From positions 310,001 through 374,000 of the forward strand of contig CALNXN010000002.1 in assembly GCA_942490645.1 (NCBI GenBank): a DNA stretch of 64,000 bases, written 5' to 3'. Below, in pieces: positions 1-9,597 of this stretch (position 1 is its first letter; the number at the start of each line of letters is the position of its first letter). The stretch is from CALNXN01 sp942490645 (GTDB lineage: Bacteria > Pseudomonadota > Alphaproteobacteria > Rhodobacterales > Rhodobacteraceae). Below the pieces are notes generated by a model. The model searched no databases and had not been told where the DNA came from. It saw only the letters and a program-made list of their open reading frames with translations. A program made the position numbers and the translations under genes.

Positions 1-518
1 TTTGACGCGCGCGGGCGGCGTTCGCCATAGGCGCGCACTTCGTTGATTCTGGCACCGACGGATTGGCCAATCCGAGCGACGGCGCGGGCGCGTTCGCGGC
101 TGAGGCGGATGTTATAGGCGTCCGATGCGCGGGCATCTGTGTGCCCGGCAACGATGAAGCTGCGGGCGAATGTGCTTTGGAAAAACACCTGAAGGTCCTC
201 TTGGCCGCGCGCACTCAGGGTAGCAGAACCACTGTCAAACATCTGATCGGCGTTGAGGTTGCCGCACAGGTTCACGGAGCGACACACGGGCTTGCCGTCA
301 CGGGTGACATGCGGCGTCATGAACCCTTCGGAGCCGTCGTCCATCACCCAATGTTCGCACCCATCCGGATCGATCCAGATGCCGGGGATATAGCGGCCCT
401 GGTCCTTGTTTTGTTGGGATGGGGACTGGGACAGCCCCTGCGCCAGCGCGGCCGAACCGGACGCGGCCACCAGAACCACCAACGCGATGACGCGCAAAAC
501 ACGTGCCGAATGTGCCAT
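1..518 (-). CDS. OmpA-family protein, C-terminus cut off by window edge
   Basis: The frame is open from an ATG at 518 to the window start, giving 172 visible residues and no stop. Residues 1-27 form a signal peptide (basic start, Leu/Val/Ala-rich core, ALA-Q end). Residues 45-90 hold several Cys and Trp in a short unassigned region. From about residue 95 an OmpA/MotB C-terminal domain begins, with the diagnostic run AGHTDARASDAYNIRLS followed by RERARAV. Such domains bind peptidoglycan from the periplasmic side of the outer membrane. The final part of the domain is missing only because the window starts here. No obvious operon partner is visible. Confidence 0.85.
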   Translation of the reverse strand, partial: MAHSARVLRVIALVVLVAASGSAALAQGLSQSPSQQNKDQGRYIPGIWIDPDGCEHWVMDDGSEGFMTPHVTRDGKPVCRSVNLCGNLNADQMFDSGSATLSARGQEDLQVFFQSTFARSFIVAGHTDARASDAYNIRLSRERARAVARIGQSVGARINEVRAYGERRPRAS

Positions 519-642
519 GACAGGCCGCCTTTTTCGTCTGCTCGTATGGCCGATCAAACCGGCCCTTGATTGAAAGGAACGATAGGGCAGTCGCTTGCGT
601 CTGTGAAGCATGAAGTGCCACATATTGTGGCCTTGAACTGTG

Positions 643-665
643 AATGCACCACCTACAGGTGCATT
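643..665. terminator. Possible hairpin after miaB
   Basis: An 8-bp inverted repeat AATGCACC / GGTGCATT is separated by 7 bases, 21 bases beyond the miaB stop. There is no strong T-run on either side, so it could be a weak or Rho-assisted terminator rather than a clear intrinsic one. Confidence 0.3.
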
Positions 666-685
666 TCAGCGTCACTTTGGCTGTT

Positions 686-2005
686 TCAAAGTGTGCGTGC
701 CGCCAGTGAATTCGACTTGGCTTGCGTGATTCTCACTGGCACCAGATCACCTATGGCCGCGTCTGAGCCGTCAATATGCACCGCGTGCAGGTATTCGGAC
801 TTGCCCAGCATCTGACCCGGGTCACGGCCCTGCTTTTCCACCAGAACCGTGACATCGCGGCCCACCATGCTTTGCTGGACCTGCTGTTGCTGGCGCGTGA
901 TCAGCGCCTGAATCCGTTGCAACCTGTCATCAGCCTCCGCCGCGTCCACCAACGGACGTTCGGCTGCGGGCGTGCCCGGACGGGTCGAATACTTGAACGA
1001 ATAGGCATAGCCGTATCCGACCTCTTCGATCAGGTCGAGCGTGGCCTGAAAATCGGCTTCGGTCTCTTCGGGAAAGCCCACGATGAAATCGCCCGATAGC
1101 ACCAGATCGGGGCGCGCCGCCCGGATGCGTTCGATCAGGCGGACGTAGCTTTCGGCGGTGTGCTTGCGGTTCATCCGCTTGAGGATGCGGTCAGAGCCCG
1201 ATTGCACCGGCAGATGCAGGTAAGGCATCAGCTTGGCGCAGGTGCCGTGGGCCTCGATCAGGTCGTCGGCCATGTCGTTGGGATGGGACGTGGTAAAGCG
1301 GATGCGCTCCAGCCCGTCGATGTCGTTAAGTTGCCAGATCAGATCGGCGAGGCTCACGTCACCCGACGTCCCCGCGCCGTGATAGGCGTTGACGTTCTGG
1401 CCCAGCAGGGTGATCTCGCGCACGCCGCGTTCAACCAGATCGCGCGCCTCTGTCACGATGCGATCTGCCGGGCGCGACACCTCGGCGCCGCGTGTGTACG
1501 GCACCACGCAAAACGCGCAAAACTTGTCGCAACCTTCCTGAACGGTCAGAAATGCCGCAGGCGCACGGCGCATCTTGGGCCGGTTCTTGAGCACCTCGAA
1601 CTTGTCTTCTTGGGGAAAATCGGTTTCCAGCGCGGTTTCACCGGCGCGCACACGTTCTTCCATCTGCGGCAGGCGGTGATAGGACTGTGGGCCGACCACC
1701 AGATCAACGGCAGGCTGGCGGCGCATGATCTCTTCGCCTTCGGCCTGTGCCACACAGCCGGTCACGCCGATCTTGAGATCCGGGTTCAGCGCCTTGAGCG
1801 GTTTGAGCCGCCCCAATTCGGAATAGACCTTTTCCGCGGCCTTTTCGCGGATGTGACAGGTATTAAGCAGGATCATATCCGCACTTTCCGCGGTGTCGGT
1901 CTGCACATAGCCCTGACCGCCCAGCGCCTCGGCCATGCGTTCGCTGTCATACACGTTCATCTGACAGCCGTAGGTCTTGATGAATAGCTTTTTGGGCGCG
2001 CTCAT
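686..2005 (-). CDS. miaB: tRNA-2-methylthio-N6-dimethylallyladenosine synthase MiaB
   Basis: This 439-residue radical-SAM methylthiotransferase adds the methylthio group to i6A37 of tRNAs reading UNN codons. The N-terminal UPF0004 domain has the three cluster-binding cysteines in KTYGCQMN, LLNTCHIREKA and VTGCVAQ. The radical SAM motif is GCDKFCAFCVVPYTRG (CxxxCxxC), and a C-terminal TRAM domain carries GKSEYLHAVHI. The frame is open further upstream, but MSAPKKLFIKTYGCQMN is where the family starts, so I place the start at 2005. Length is normal for MiaB. It appears to be transcribed alone, divergent from the next gene. Confidence 0.96.
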   Translation of the reverse strand: MSAPKKLFIKTYGCQMNVYDSERMAEALGGQGYVQTDTAESADMILLNTCHIREKAAEKVYSELGRLKPLKALNPDLKIGVTGCVAQAEGEEIMRRQPAVDLVVGPQSYHRLPQMEERVRAGETALETDFPQEDKFEVLKNRPKMRRAPAAFLTVQEGCDKFCAFCVVPYTRGAEVSRPADRIVTEARDLVERGVREITLLGQNVNAYHGAGTSGDVSLADLIWQLNDIDGLERIRFTTSHPNDMADDLIEAHGTCAKLMPYLHLPVQSGSDRILKRMNRKHTAESYVRLIERIRAARPDLVLSGDFIVGFPEETEADFQATLDLIEEVGYGYAYSFKYSTRPGTPAAERPLVDAAEADDRLQRIQALITRQQQQVQQSMVGRDVTVLVEKQGRDPGQMLGKSEYLHAVHIDGSDAAIGDLVPVRITQAKSNSLAARTL

Positions 2006-2097
2006 GGGTCTGGTCCGTCGCTCATTCAGGGTATCCGCGGTGCCTAACAGGCAGCGGCTGGGCTTGCAATGCACGATGAATTAACCGATTCTGCCTC

Positions 2098-2988
2098 ATG
2101 CATCCAAGCGGAGTTCGCATGCATTACACGTCGATGAGTGATTTTCTGAAGACCGGAGCAGACGCGCTGGCCAAAGGCCCGGTGGCGGTGGTGCTTGTGG
2201 AGGATGATGTCGAGGTGGCCACAACATTGCGCCACCACATCCAGACCGGGTTCATGAGCGTCGTGGCCCTGATGCCTGCGGTGTTTGATCTGCCACAGGA
2301 CTTGATCCATCAGGTGCACCGTGTCGATTACGACGTGACGCATGAGGGCGCTGTGACAGGTGCGCTCAACCAGATCATCGCGGCGGCACCCGGGCAGTGG
2401 CTGTATTACTGCTTCAATGCGGAATACTTGTTTTTCCCGTTTTGCGAAACGCGCACGGTGGGCGAGATGCTGGCCTTTCACACCGAGGAACGGCGCGACG
2501 CGATGCTGGCTTATGTGGTCGATCTTTATGCCGAGAACCTTGACCAGTTTCCCGACGCCGTCAGTCTCGATCAGGCCTATCTGGACCGCTCTGGATACTA
2601 TGCTCTGGCCCGCAAGGATGAAGCCAACCACGATCATCCCAAGGAACGGCAACTGGATTTCTTTGGCGGGTTGCGCTGGCGCTTTGAAGAACACGTGCCC
2701 GCTGCACGCCGCAAGATCGACCGCATCGCGATATTCCGCGCCAAACCCGGCTTGAGCCTGCGCGACGATCACACGTTTTCCGACGAGGAATACAACACCT
2801 ACGCCTGCCCATGGCATCACAATATCACCGCCGCGATCTGTTCGTTCCGCACCGCAAAGGCGCTCAAGCACAACCCCGGCAGCACCTATGAAATCCGGAC
2901 CTTCAAATGGCATAACTCCGCCCCCTTTGAATGGCATTCGCGTCAATTGCTTGATTTGGGTCTGATGGAACCGGGGCAGTGGTTTTGA
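2098..2988 (+). CDS. Conserved hypothetical protein, possibly glycosyltransferase-like
   Basis: A 296-residue soluble protein with no signal peptide or membrane segment. The start could also be the in-frame ATGs at 2119 or 2134. An alternating hydrophobic opening (GPVAVVLVEDDVEVATTLRHH) looks like the first strand and helix of a nucleotide-sugar-transferase-type fold. An acidic DDHTFSDEEYN stretch and a His-rich PWHHN segment lie in the C-terminal third. I recall similar proteins in Roseobacters labelled hypothetical or family-2 glycosyltransferase, but I see no decisive motif. It stands alone between miaB and a flavocytochrome gene. Confidence 0.75.
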   Translation: MHPSGVRMHYTSMSDFLKTGADALAKGPVAVVLVEDDVEVATTLRHHIQTGFMSVVALMPAVFDLPQDLIHQVHRVDYDVTHEGAVTGALNQIIAAAPGQWLYYCFNAEYLFFPFCETRTVGEMLAFHTEERRDAMLAYVVDLYAENLDQFPDAVSLDQAYLDRSGYYALARKDEANHDHPKERQLDFFGGLRWRFEEHVPAARRKIDRIAIFRAKPGLSLRDDHTFSDEEYNTYACPWHHNITAAICSFRTAKALKHNPGSTYEIRTFKWHNSAPFEWHSRQLLDLGLMEPGQWF

Positions 2989-3269
2989 CGGGACCAGTGT
3001 CCGGTTTGAGCCAAAAGCAGTCATCGACCAGCGCCGATGCGCGCAAATGCAGCAGGCCGGTATCAGACGGAAGCCGTCATCAGGTCGCGCCGCTGGAATC
3101 GACAAAGCAGAGACGTTCCGAAATGCGACATGCCAGTGCTCCGCTGGAAGCAATTGCATTTGTTGCAACTGTATGAGCAGCTTCAGGTCTGAGGCCCATT
3201 GTTCTGAAGTTATCAGCGCTAGGAAAGCGCGAATTTGAGTGCGTATAGGTAGTGGAATAGTCTGATCAA

Positions 3270-4574
3270 ATGAAACCGATCTTTTTGGTTGTCGCTTACT
3301 TTGTCGCTGTCACAACGCCGTTGATCTTGTCTTGGTCGACCGGTGGCGCTCCACGCTCAGTACACCAAGAACTTGCCTCGGGTCTGGGCATTCTAGCCTT
3401 TTCGATGATCCTTATGGAGTTTGTCCTATCGGGTCGATTCAAGAGTATTTCCAGTGGCGTTGGCATGGACGTGACCATGCGGTTTCATCAGGTCATGGCA
3501 CGCACGGCACTGGGTTTTGCCTTGCTGCATCCATTTCTCTACCAAGGGACGCTGGCAGGTGGTCAGCGTCCTTGGGACCCCACGCGACAACTGACGATCA
3601 CAACTGATTTTTCCGCTCTATCTACAGGCATTGCCGCCTATCTGCTTCTTCCAAGCCTTGTTCTGCTGGCAATCGGGCGCACTCAACTGGACTACAAATA
3701 CGAGACGTGGCGCCTGATACACGGGATCGGCGCGCTCTTGATCGCGTTGCTTCTGTTGCATCACACTATCTATGCCGGGCGCTATGGATCGCAGCCTGTG
3801 ATGATTTGGGTGTGGATCGCGTTGACGGGAGTGGCCGTCGGATCGCTGCTTTATGTTTACCTGCTTGTGCCACTTCGGGATACAGCGCGCGCGTGGCGCG
3901 TGACCTCCGTTACCCAATTGACGCCCAAGCAATGGGAAGTGACTGTCAAACCAGATGGTCATGCCGGCCTTGATTATAAGGCCGGTCAATTCGCGTGGTT
4001 GAATGTTGGGCACAGTTCATTCTCCATGAAAGAAAATCCATTTTCCATTTGTTCCGCGCCGGCGGCCGGACCGGAAATTTCCTTCATGATCAAAGAGCTT
4101 GGCGACTTTACGCGAACGATTGGCGAGATAAGAACTGGAACGGTCGCTTATCTGGACGGGCCCTATGGGAATCTTTCTGTGGATGGTCGGACCGAACCCG
4201 GGGTCGCTCTGATTGCAGGAGGTGTGGGGCTTGCGCCACTGCTGAGCATCCTGAGGCAACTGCGCCTGACCAAGGATCCGCGCAAGGTAAAGTTGATCTA
4301 TGGGAACCGGGTGGTTGATCAGATTGCCTTTCGTGATGAATTGGGTGCGCAGGACGTGATCTATGTGCTGTCGGAACCGCCAAACACCTGGAACGGAGAG
4401 GTAGGATTCATCGATGCCGCATTGATAGATCGCGCTTTTTCAAAAAAAGAGGTCAGCGAATGGGTCTTTGTGATGTGCGGACCCTCGATTATGATGGACA
4501 TCGTTGAAGACCACCTGATTGAGAGGGGCACACCCTCTCATCGTATCCTTTCGGAGCGATTTGACTATGACTAA
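3270..4574 (+). CDS. Ferric-reductase-like transmembrane flavocytochrome (ferredoxin reductase family)
   Basis: 434 residues. Residues 1-205 hold about six membrane helices with the conserved His pairs of a ferric-reductase/NOX haem domain (FHQVMARTALGFALLH and IHGIGALL...LLHHTIY). The C-terminal half is an FNR-type module: an FAD-binding segment with NPFSICSAP, then an NAD(P)-binding segment with LIAGGVGLAPLLSIL and a terminal VFVMCGPSIMM. The protein probably moves electrons from NAD(P)H through FAD and haem across the inner membrane. The acceptor cannot be read from sequence. The stop overlaps a tiny downstream gene by 8 bases, suggesting coupled translation. Confidence 0.88.
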   Translation: MKPIFLVVAYFVAVTTPLILSWSTGGAPRSVHQELASGLGILAFSMILMEFVLSGRFKSISSGVGMDVTMRFHQVMARTALGFALLHPFLYQGTLAGGQRPWDPTRQLTITTDFSALSTGIAAYLLLPSLVLLAIGRTQLDYKYETWRLIHGIGALLIALLLLHHTIYAGRYGSQPVMIWVWIALTGVAVGSLLYVYLLVPLRDTARAWRVTSVTQLTPKQWEVTVKPDGHAGLDYKAGQFAWLNVGHSSFSMKENPFSICSAPAAGPEISFMIKELGDFTRTIGEIRTGTVAYLDGPYGNLSVDGRTEPGVALIAGGVGLAPLLSILRQLRLTKDPRKVKLIYGNRVVDQIAFRDELGAQDVIYVLSEPPNTWNGEVGFIDAALIDRAFSKKEVSEWVFVMCGPSIMMDIVEDHLIERGTPSHRILSERFDYD

Positions 4575-4674
4575 TCCATTCAAACATGTGAGTCTTCGGC
4601 GGCGGGTTTCTTTGACGATCTGGGTTTTGAACGCATCGCTGTGCTTGATCGTTCTCGCCTTTGTACTGCGCTAA
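4567..4674 (+). CDS. Putative 35-residue single-span membrane peptide
   Basis: A short frame starts inside the last codons of the flavocytochrome gene and encodes about 12 polar/basic residues (MTNPFKHVSLRRR) followed by a roughly 20-residue hydrophobic span ending LIVLAFVLR. A GGAG at about 4554 sits around 10 bases before the ATG. The positive-inside N-terminus, the single hydrophobic segment and the overlap with a membrane redox gene fit a small accessory subunit, as seen with several cytochrome complexes. It could be a chance frame, but its composition is convincingly membrane-like. Confidence 0.5.
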   Translation: MTNPFKHVSLRRRVSLTIWVLNASLCLIVLAFVLR

Positions 4675-4954
4675 TTCATGCCTTTGCCGCGGTCCTGTTG
4701 GGCCTGTCCAACCATTGTGAAGGGCCGTTTGGCACAAGTTGTGCAGCATAGCTGCTGCGCCGTCACCGTTCTGATCAAAAGTCAGCGGCAAAACATGATG
4801 CAATCCCGTCAGGCCGCTTTGTCCTGCACAGCTGACAGTGTCACCCCAACATCGACCACCAATCCGCGCGCAGGCGTTGCCCGGCAATCATCGCGGGCCC
4901 CGAACAGGGAGGAGAAATCAGCCCAGCCGTTCCATATAACGCGCCTTGAGCCGC

Positions 4955-6488
4955 TCAGCTCCAGAACTCCGAACGCAGCTTGCGCTTGTACAACTTGCCC
5001 GTTTCCGAACGCGGCAATTCGGCGCGAAATTCGATGCTGCGCGGGCACTTGATCGAAGACAGTTTCGCCCGGCAATGGGCCATCAGGACATCAGCCGCCT
5101 GGGCCGTGTCCTGCTGATCCGGGGTCAATTTGACCACGGCATGCACCGCTTCGCCGAAATCCTCATCCGGGATCCCGATGACGGCTGCGTCCAGTACGAT
5201 GGGGTGGCTCAGCAACGTGTCTTCGGTCTCTTGCGGGTAGATGTTCACTCCGCCAGAGATGATCACGAATGACTTGCGATCGGTGAGATAAAGATACCCC
5301 TCGTCGTCCAGCCGCCCAATGTCACCCAGCGTCGTCCACCCTTGCGCATTGGTGCAGGATGCCGTTTTTTCGGGGTCCTTGTGATAGGTGAACTGCTGAC
5401 CGTTCTCAAAGTAGATTTCGCCTTCAGCTCCTGAAGGAAGCTCTTCCCCTTCGGCATCGCAGATATGGATCACACCCAGCTTGGCGCGGCCAACTGAACC
5501 CGGGTGCGCGCGCCATTCGGCACTGTTGATGGCGGTGAACCCATTGTTTTCCGTGCCTGCGTAATACTCGTGCACGATATCGCCCCACCACTCCAAGATC
5601 TGGTGTTTGACGTCGATCGGACAGGGCGCGGCGGCATGGACGGCCATTTGCATCGAGGACAGGTCATAAGCCTCGCGGATTGTCTTGGGCAGCTTCAGTA
5701 GTCGCACGAACATGGTGGGCACCCATTGGCTGTGTGTGATGGCGTGGGTCTCGATCAGTTGCAACGCGTGTTCGGGATCAAAACGCTCCATGATCACGGC
5801 CGTGCCACCCATCTTGATCGTGACCATCGTGTGCCGCAGCGGGGCCGCATGGTAAAGCGGCGCAGGGCACAGATAGCGCGTTTGCGGGCCATACCCGAAA
5901 AGCTCGGTCAGCAGATCGACGAGCATCGTGCGCTGACCCGGCAGTTCCGGCGTCAGCGGCCATTTGATGCCTTTGGGACGGCCCGTTGTTCCCGACGAAT
6001 AGAGCATATCAAGGCCCTGTGCCTCGTCCGGGATCGGTGTTTCAGGTTGGCGCGCCAGTGCCTCTGTCCAGCTGGCACCGTGCTCCACCTTGTCACCAAC
6101 CACCAAGGCTTTGCACGCGGGTCCAAAGGTCTGCGTCACCCGTGGCAGAGCTGGGGCAAAACGGTCGCTTACGATCAGCATCCGTGCATCGCAATCGCTC
6201 ACGATGTAGTTGATCTCGTCCTCGTTCAGATGCGTGCTGATGGTGGTGTAATAGATGCCCGCTCGATCCGCAGCGAAGCAGATCTCCAGCATCTCGCGCC
6301 GGTTTTCCATCAAGATTGCAATGTGATCGCCCGGCTCAATCCCCTGCGCCCGCAGCATATGTGCCGCTTGGTTTGCGCGTCGTTCCAAGCGCTCCAAAGC
6401 TGACGACCTCATTCGTTCCAGCCATGATGAAGGCCGCTTTTTGCGGGTCATGCGCACGTGGTTGGCAGGTTTGCAGGGGTGCGGACAT
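4955..6488 (-). CDS. Acyl-CoA synthetase (AMP-forming), one-base frameshift near the N-terminus
   Basis: ANL-superfamily ligase that activates a carboxylic acid to its CoA thioester. Visible motifs: P-loop YSSGTTGRPKG, YYAGTENNG, hinge TLGDIGRLDDEGYLYLTDR and the C-terminal catalytic Lys in TGKLYKRKL. The natural start is the ATG at 6488 (MSAPLQTCQPRAHDPQK), five bases after the preceding gene. An extra C/G at 6385-6386 (CTTGGAACG where CTTGAACG would continue GALERRAN) breaks the frame after about 34 codons. Removing one base gives 510 residues. A rescue start at 6457 gives a nonsense N-terminus. Last gene of the livG operon. Confidence 0.88.
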
Positions 6489-6493
6489 GGGCA

Positions 6494-7510
6494 TCAGAAT
6501 TGCAAGAGTGTCTTGCCGAAATGGTCGCCCGCCCGCAGGTGATCCATCGCATCGCGCAGTCCCTCAAAGGCAAAGGTTTCGCCCAGAACCGGGTGGACCT
6601 GATGCTGTGCCATCGCACGCAGCATCGCCTCGAACCCGTCGCGGTGGCCGACCGTCACGCCCTGCAAGCGTACCTGCCGCGCCACGATCGGACCAAGCGA
6701 GGCTTCGATGTTGAGACCGGACAGAACCCCGATCATCGACAAGGTGCCACCGGGACGCACCGCGCGCAGTGACAACGGCAAGGTCTTGGCCCCGCCCAGT
6801 TCGATGATGTTGTCATACCCACCACGATCAGCGGTGATCGGGCGGCTGGCGCGCGCCCAGTCTTCTTCGGTGCGGTAATTGATCACCGCATCCGCGCCCA
6901 TGCTCCGCACGCGCTCCAGCTTGTCGTCGCTGGAGGAAATGACCGTCACATGCGCGCCCTGCAGCTTGGCAAAGGCCAGCGCAAAAAGCGCCACGCTGCC
7001 AGTGCCTTGAACCAGCAGCTTGTCACCGGCGCGCGTCTGGCCGTGGGTGACGACGGCGCTCCAGGCTGTCAGTGCCGCACAAGGCAAGGTCGCGGCTTCC
7101 GCATCCGTCAGATAGTCGGGTATTTTGACGACGCCCTGTTCGGACAGGCACATCTGGTCAGCCATCACCCCGTCCAAAGGCCCGCCAAGCGCTGAGGCAA
7201 ACCGTTCGGGTGTTGGCGTGCCGCCGGTCCAGTTCTGGAAATAGGTGGGACAGACACGGTCCCCGACCGCCACGCGGGTCACGCCCGCGCCGATCTCGAT
7301 CACCTCACCGACCCCGTCCGACACCGGGACGAGGGGCAATTCGCCGGTCGCACGCCCATAGCCGCGCTCAGGCACGATCAGGTCGCGCGCATTCAGCGCG
7401 GCCATCCGCATCGCCAGCACAACCTGTCCCGGGCCGCAGGTCGGTTCCGCCCGGTCGGACAGTTTGAGATTGTCGAACCCCCAATCACCTTCGATCTGGA
7501 ATACACGCAT
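6494..7510 (-). CDS. Zinc-independent MDR-family NAD(P)-dependent oxidoreductase
   Basis: 338 residues of the medium-chain dehydrogenase/reductase superfamily, quinone-oxidoreductase branch. The GroES-like N-terminal half lacks the four-Cys structural zinc loop. The Rossmann half shows VQGTGSVALFALAFAKLQGA (a GxGxxA/G variant) and ends HFGKTLLQF. It likely reduces an activated C=C or quinone with NADPH. It sits between the acyl-CoA dehydrogenase (3-base gap) and the acyl-CoA ligase in the liv-linked operon, so a role in the same organic-acid pathway is inferred. Confidence 0.85.
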   Translation of the reverse strand: MRVFQIEGDWGFDNLKLSDRAEPTCGPGQVVLAMRMAALNARDLIVPERGYGRATGELPLVPVSDGVGEVIEIGAGVTRVAVGDRVCPTYFQNWTGGTPTPERFASALGGPLDGVMADQMCLSEQGVVKIPDYLTDAEAATLPCAALTAWSAVVTHGQTRAGDKLLVQGTGSVALFALAFAKLQGAHVTVISSSDDKLERVRSMGADAVINYRTEEDWARASRPITADRGGYDNIIELGGAKTLPLSLRAVRPGGTLSMIGVLSGLNIEASLGPIVARQVRLQGVTVGHRDGFEAMLRAMAQHQVHPVLGETFAFEGLRDAMDHLRAGDHFGKTLLQF

Positions 7511-7513
7511 GTT

Positions 7514-8638
7514 TCAGGTCCTTTGCTTGGCGGTCAATTTGGCCACCCGGTCTTTGAGGATGTTCGTCGCGCCATCGGTAAAGCCTGCGATCTGCGCCGC
7601 GGCCAGATGCCGGGTGAAGGGGTGCGCGGGCCGCAGCCCTTCTGCGCCCATCAAGTGCAACAGTTGCGGCAAATGGGTCTGCGCGCAGGTCACGCTTGCA
7701 ATCTTGGCCTGAGCGGCGGCCAGTTGGGCATCTTGGCCATGCGCGATCAGGCTGACCGCGCGCGCGGTGGTGTCCTGCGCATCCTTCAGCGCTGCCTTGG
7801 CCTTAGCCAAATGGGCCTGCCAGCTTGGGATCGCGCTGAGCGGTTTGCCAAAGCTGTGGCGGGTGGCGCCATAGGTTTCGACCGTCCTGACCGCAGAGGA
7901 CACCATCGCATCGCACATGGCGGCGACATAGGTGCGCGCACTGTTGATCTCGGTCAGAATGGCCTTGAACGCCGTGCCGGGGGCAATGAGTTGTGCGTCG
8001 CTTCGCAGTGCTACTTGGTCAAAATGAAAGCCGCCGGTCCCCAAGCTGGTTTGTGAAAACCCGGTATCTATCGCGTAACGCGACACCCCCTGCGCCGACA
8101 AATCCACCAAAAAGGCACCGATCCCGGCGGCATCGCCCGGCTGAGCGCATTGCGCGTAGACCATCGAAAGTCCCGCATGTCTGGCGTTGATGATCCACGT
8201 CTTTTCACCGTTCAGCAGCCAGCCTGCGCCCTCCCTGCGGCCGGTTGTCGCGACGGCGGCGAAATCGCTGCCGGTGCCCGGTTCCGTCAGCGCCGTACAG
8301 GCAGACACGTCCCCTGACAGCAGCCCGGGCAGATAGTGGTCTCGCACCTCCGGCGGGGCGATCTGGCACAGGCGCAGGGCAATGTTGTGGGTGTTGACCA
8401 GCGACATTGCCAACCCGAAATCCGCGCCCGCCAATATCGCGCAGGCCTGCGTTCGGGTTGCAAAGTCCAACCCCAAGCCACCTTGCGCCGTGGGCACCTC
8501 CATGCCCAAAACACCGAGCTTTGCTGCTTGGGCATAGATGGCACGGTCCGGCGTTTGACCCATCGACCAAGCCCCGGCAGCCGGAGCCACGGCGCCCTCG
8601 GCAAAGGCGGTCACCGCGTCTAGAAACACCTTGCTCAT
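7514..8638 (-). CDS. Acyl-CoA dehydrogenase family protein
   Basis: 374-residue flavoprotein, close to the usual length. The FAD/substrate segment ACTALTEPGTGSDFAAVA and the following LNGEKTWIINA are typical of the family. The last third holds RHSFGKPLSAIPSWQ and the RHLAAAQIAG turn near the C-terminus. The usual catalytic Glu position is not clear to me, so substrate type stays open. Its ATG overlaps the livM stop (ATGA), tying it to the transporter. It presumably oxidises the CoA ester made by the ligase at the end of the operon. Confidence 0.85.
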   Translation of the reverse strand: MSKVFLDAVTAFAEGAVAPAAGAWSMGQTPDRAIYAQAAKLGVLGMEVPTAQGGLGLDFATRTQACAILAGADFGLAMSLVNTHNIALRLCQIAPPEVRDHYLPGLLSGDVSACTALTEPGTGSDFAAVATTGRREGAGWLLNGEKTWIINARHAGLSMVYAQCAQPGDAAGIGAFLVDLSAQGVSRYAIDTGFSQTSLGTGGFHFDQVALRSDAQLIAPGTAFKAILTEINSARTYVAAMCDAMVSSAVRTVETYGATRHSFGKPLSAIPSWQAHLAKAKAALKDAQDTTARAVSLIAHGQDAQLAAAQAKIASVTCAQTHLPQLLHLMGAEGLRPAHPFTRHLAAAQIAGFTDGATNILKDRVAKLTAKQRT

Positions 8639-9597
8639 GGGTCGTTGCGCTTTTTCAATTTGGCCAGAAGATCACCCGTCACCCCGACGATCCCGCGCGG
8701 CATGAAGATGGTCGCCAGCACCAGCAGCAGACCATAAAGGATCAAGCGGAAACTGTCGGCAAAGCGCAGGTATTCCGGCAAGAACACCACAAAGAACGCC
8801 CCGATCACCGGGCCCGCGATTGTGCCCGATCCACCAATGATGACCGCCAGAATAGCGTCCAGTGATTGTGCGACGCCAAAGATTTCGGGATTGATGAAGC
8901 TTTGATAATGGGCATAGATCGCACCCGCCAATCCGCCGAACATGGCGGACACGACAAAGGCGAACAGCTTGTATTTCCAAGCAGCGATACCGATCGCGCC
9001 GACCAGATCTTCGTTCTGGCGGATCGCGATCAGGGTTTGACCGATACGGGACCGCACGATCAGGGCGGCAAGGCCTGTCATCAACACGGCCACGATCAGC
9101 ACCAGATAATAATAGGTCTCGCGGTCGCGGAAGTTGAACAGCCCGTCCTTGCTGCCGGGTTTCGGGATGCCCGTGATGCCCGCTTCGCCTTGGGTCAGTT
9201 GGTGAAAGTTCATCAAAACGATAAAAATCACCATGTTGAAAGCCAGCGTGACAATGGCAAAGTAGTGCCCTTTGACCCGCAGGCTGGGATAGCCCGTCAG
9301 CAGCGCAAAAAAGGCGGTGACCAAGGGGGCCAAGGTGATCGTCAACCAGACCGGAAGGTCAAAGTGGATACCCATCAGCGCGGTGGAATACGCCCCGATC
9401 CCCATGAACCCGGCCTGCACGATGGAGACATATCCGGTGTAGCCCTGAATGAGGTTCTGCCCCTGTGCGGCGATCACCCAAATGAGCGCCAGAACACTCA
9501 GATGCAGGTAGTATTTCACCGCAATGAGCTGCGGCAGCAGGATAAACCCGACAAGAGCTGCGGCGTAGAATAGGAACGTGCGATTGAAGGTCATCAT
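8635..9597 (-). CDS. livM: Branched-chain amino acid-type ABC transporter permease LivM
   Basis: 320 residues with around eight to nine membrane helices. Family hallmarks are GYTGYVSIVQAGFMGIGAY, PSLRVKGHYFAIVTLAFN and the EAA-like VGAIGIAAWKYKLFAFVVSA followed by GGSGTIAGPVIGAFFV. It forms the inner-membrane channel with LivH. The start overlaps the livH stop and its own stop overlaps the acyl-CoA dehydrogenase start. The substrate of HAAT-type transporters cannot be inferred from the permease. The linked CoA genes argue for an organic acid rather than leucine. Confidence 0.93.
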   Translation of the reverse strand: MMTFNRTFLFYAAALVGFILLPQLIAVKYYLHLSVLALIWVIAAQGQNLIQGYTGYVSIVQAGFMGIGAYSTALMGIHFDLPVWLTITLAPLVTAFFALLTGYPSLRVKGHYFAIVTLAFNMVIFIVLMNFHQLTQGEAGITGIPKPGSKDGLFNFRDRETYYYLVLIVAVLMTGLAALIVRSRIGQTLIAIRQNEDLVGAIGIAAWKYKLFAFVVSAMFGGLAGAIYAHYQSFINPEIFGVAQSLDAILAVIIGGSGTIAGPVIGAFFVVFLPEYLRFADSFRLILYGLLLVLATIFMPRGIVGVTGDLLAKLKKRNDP

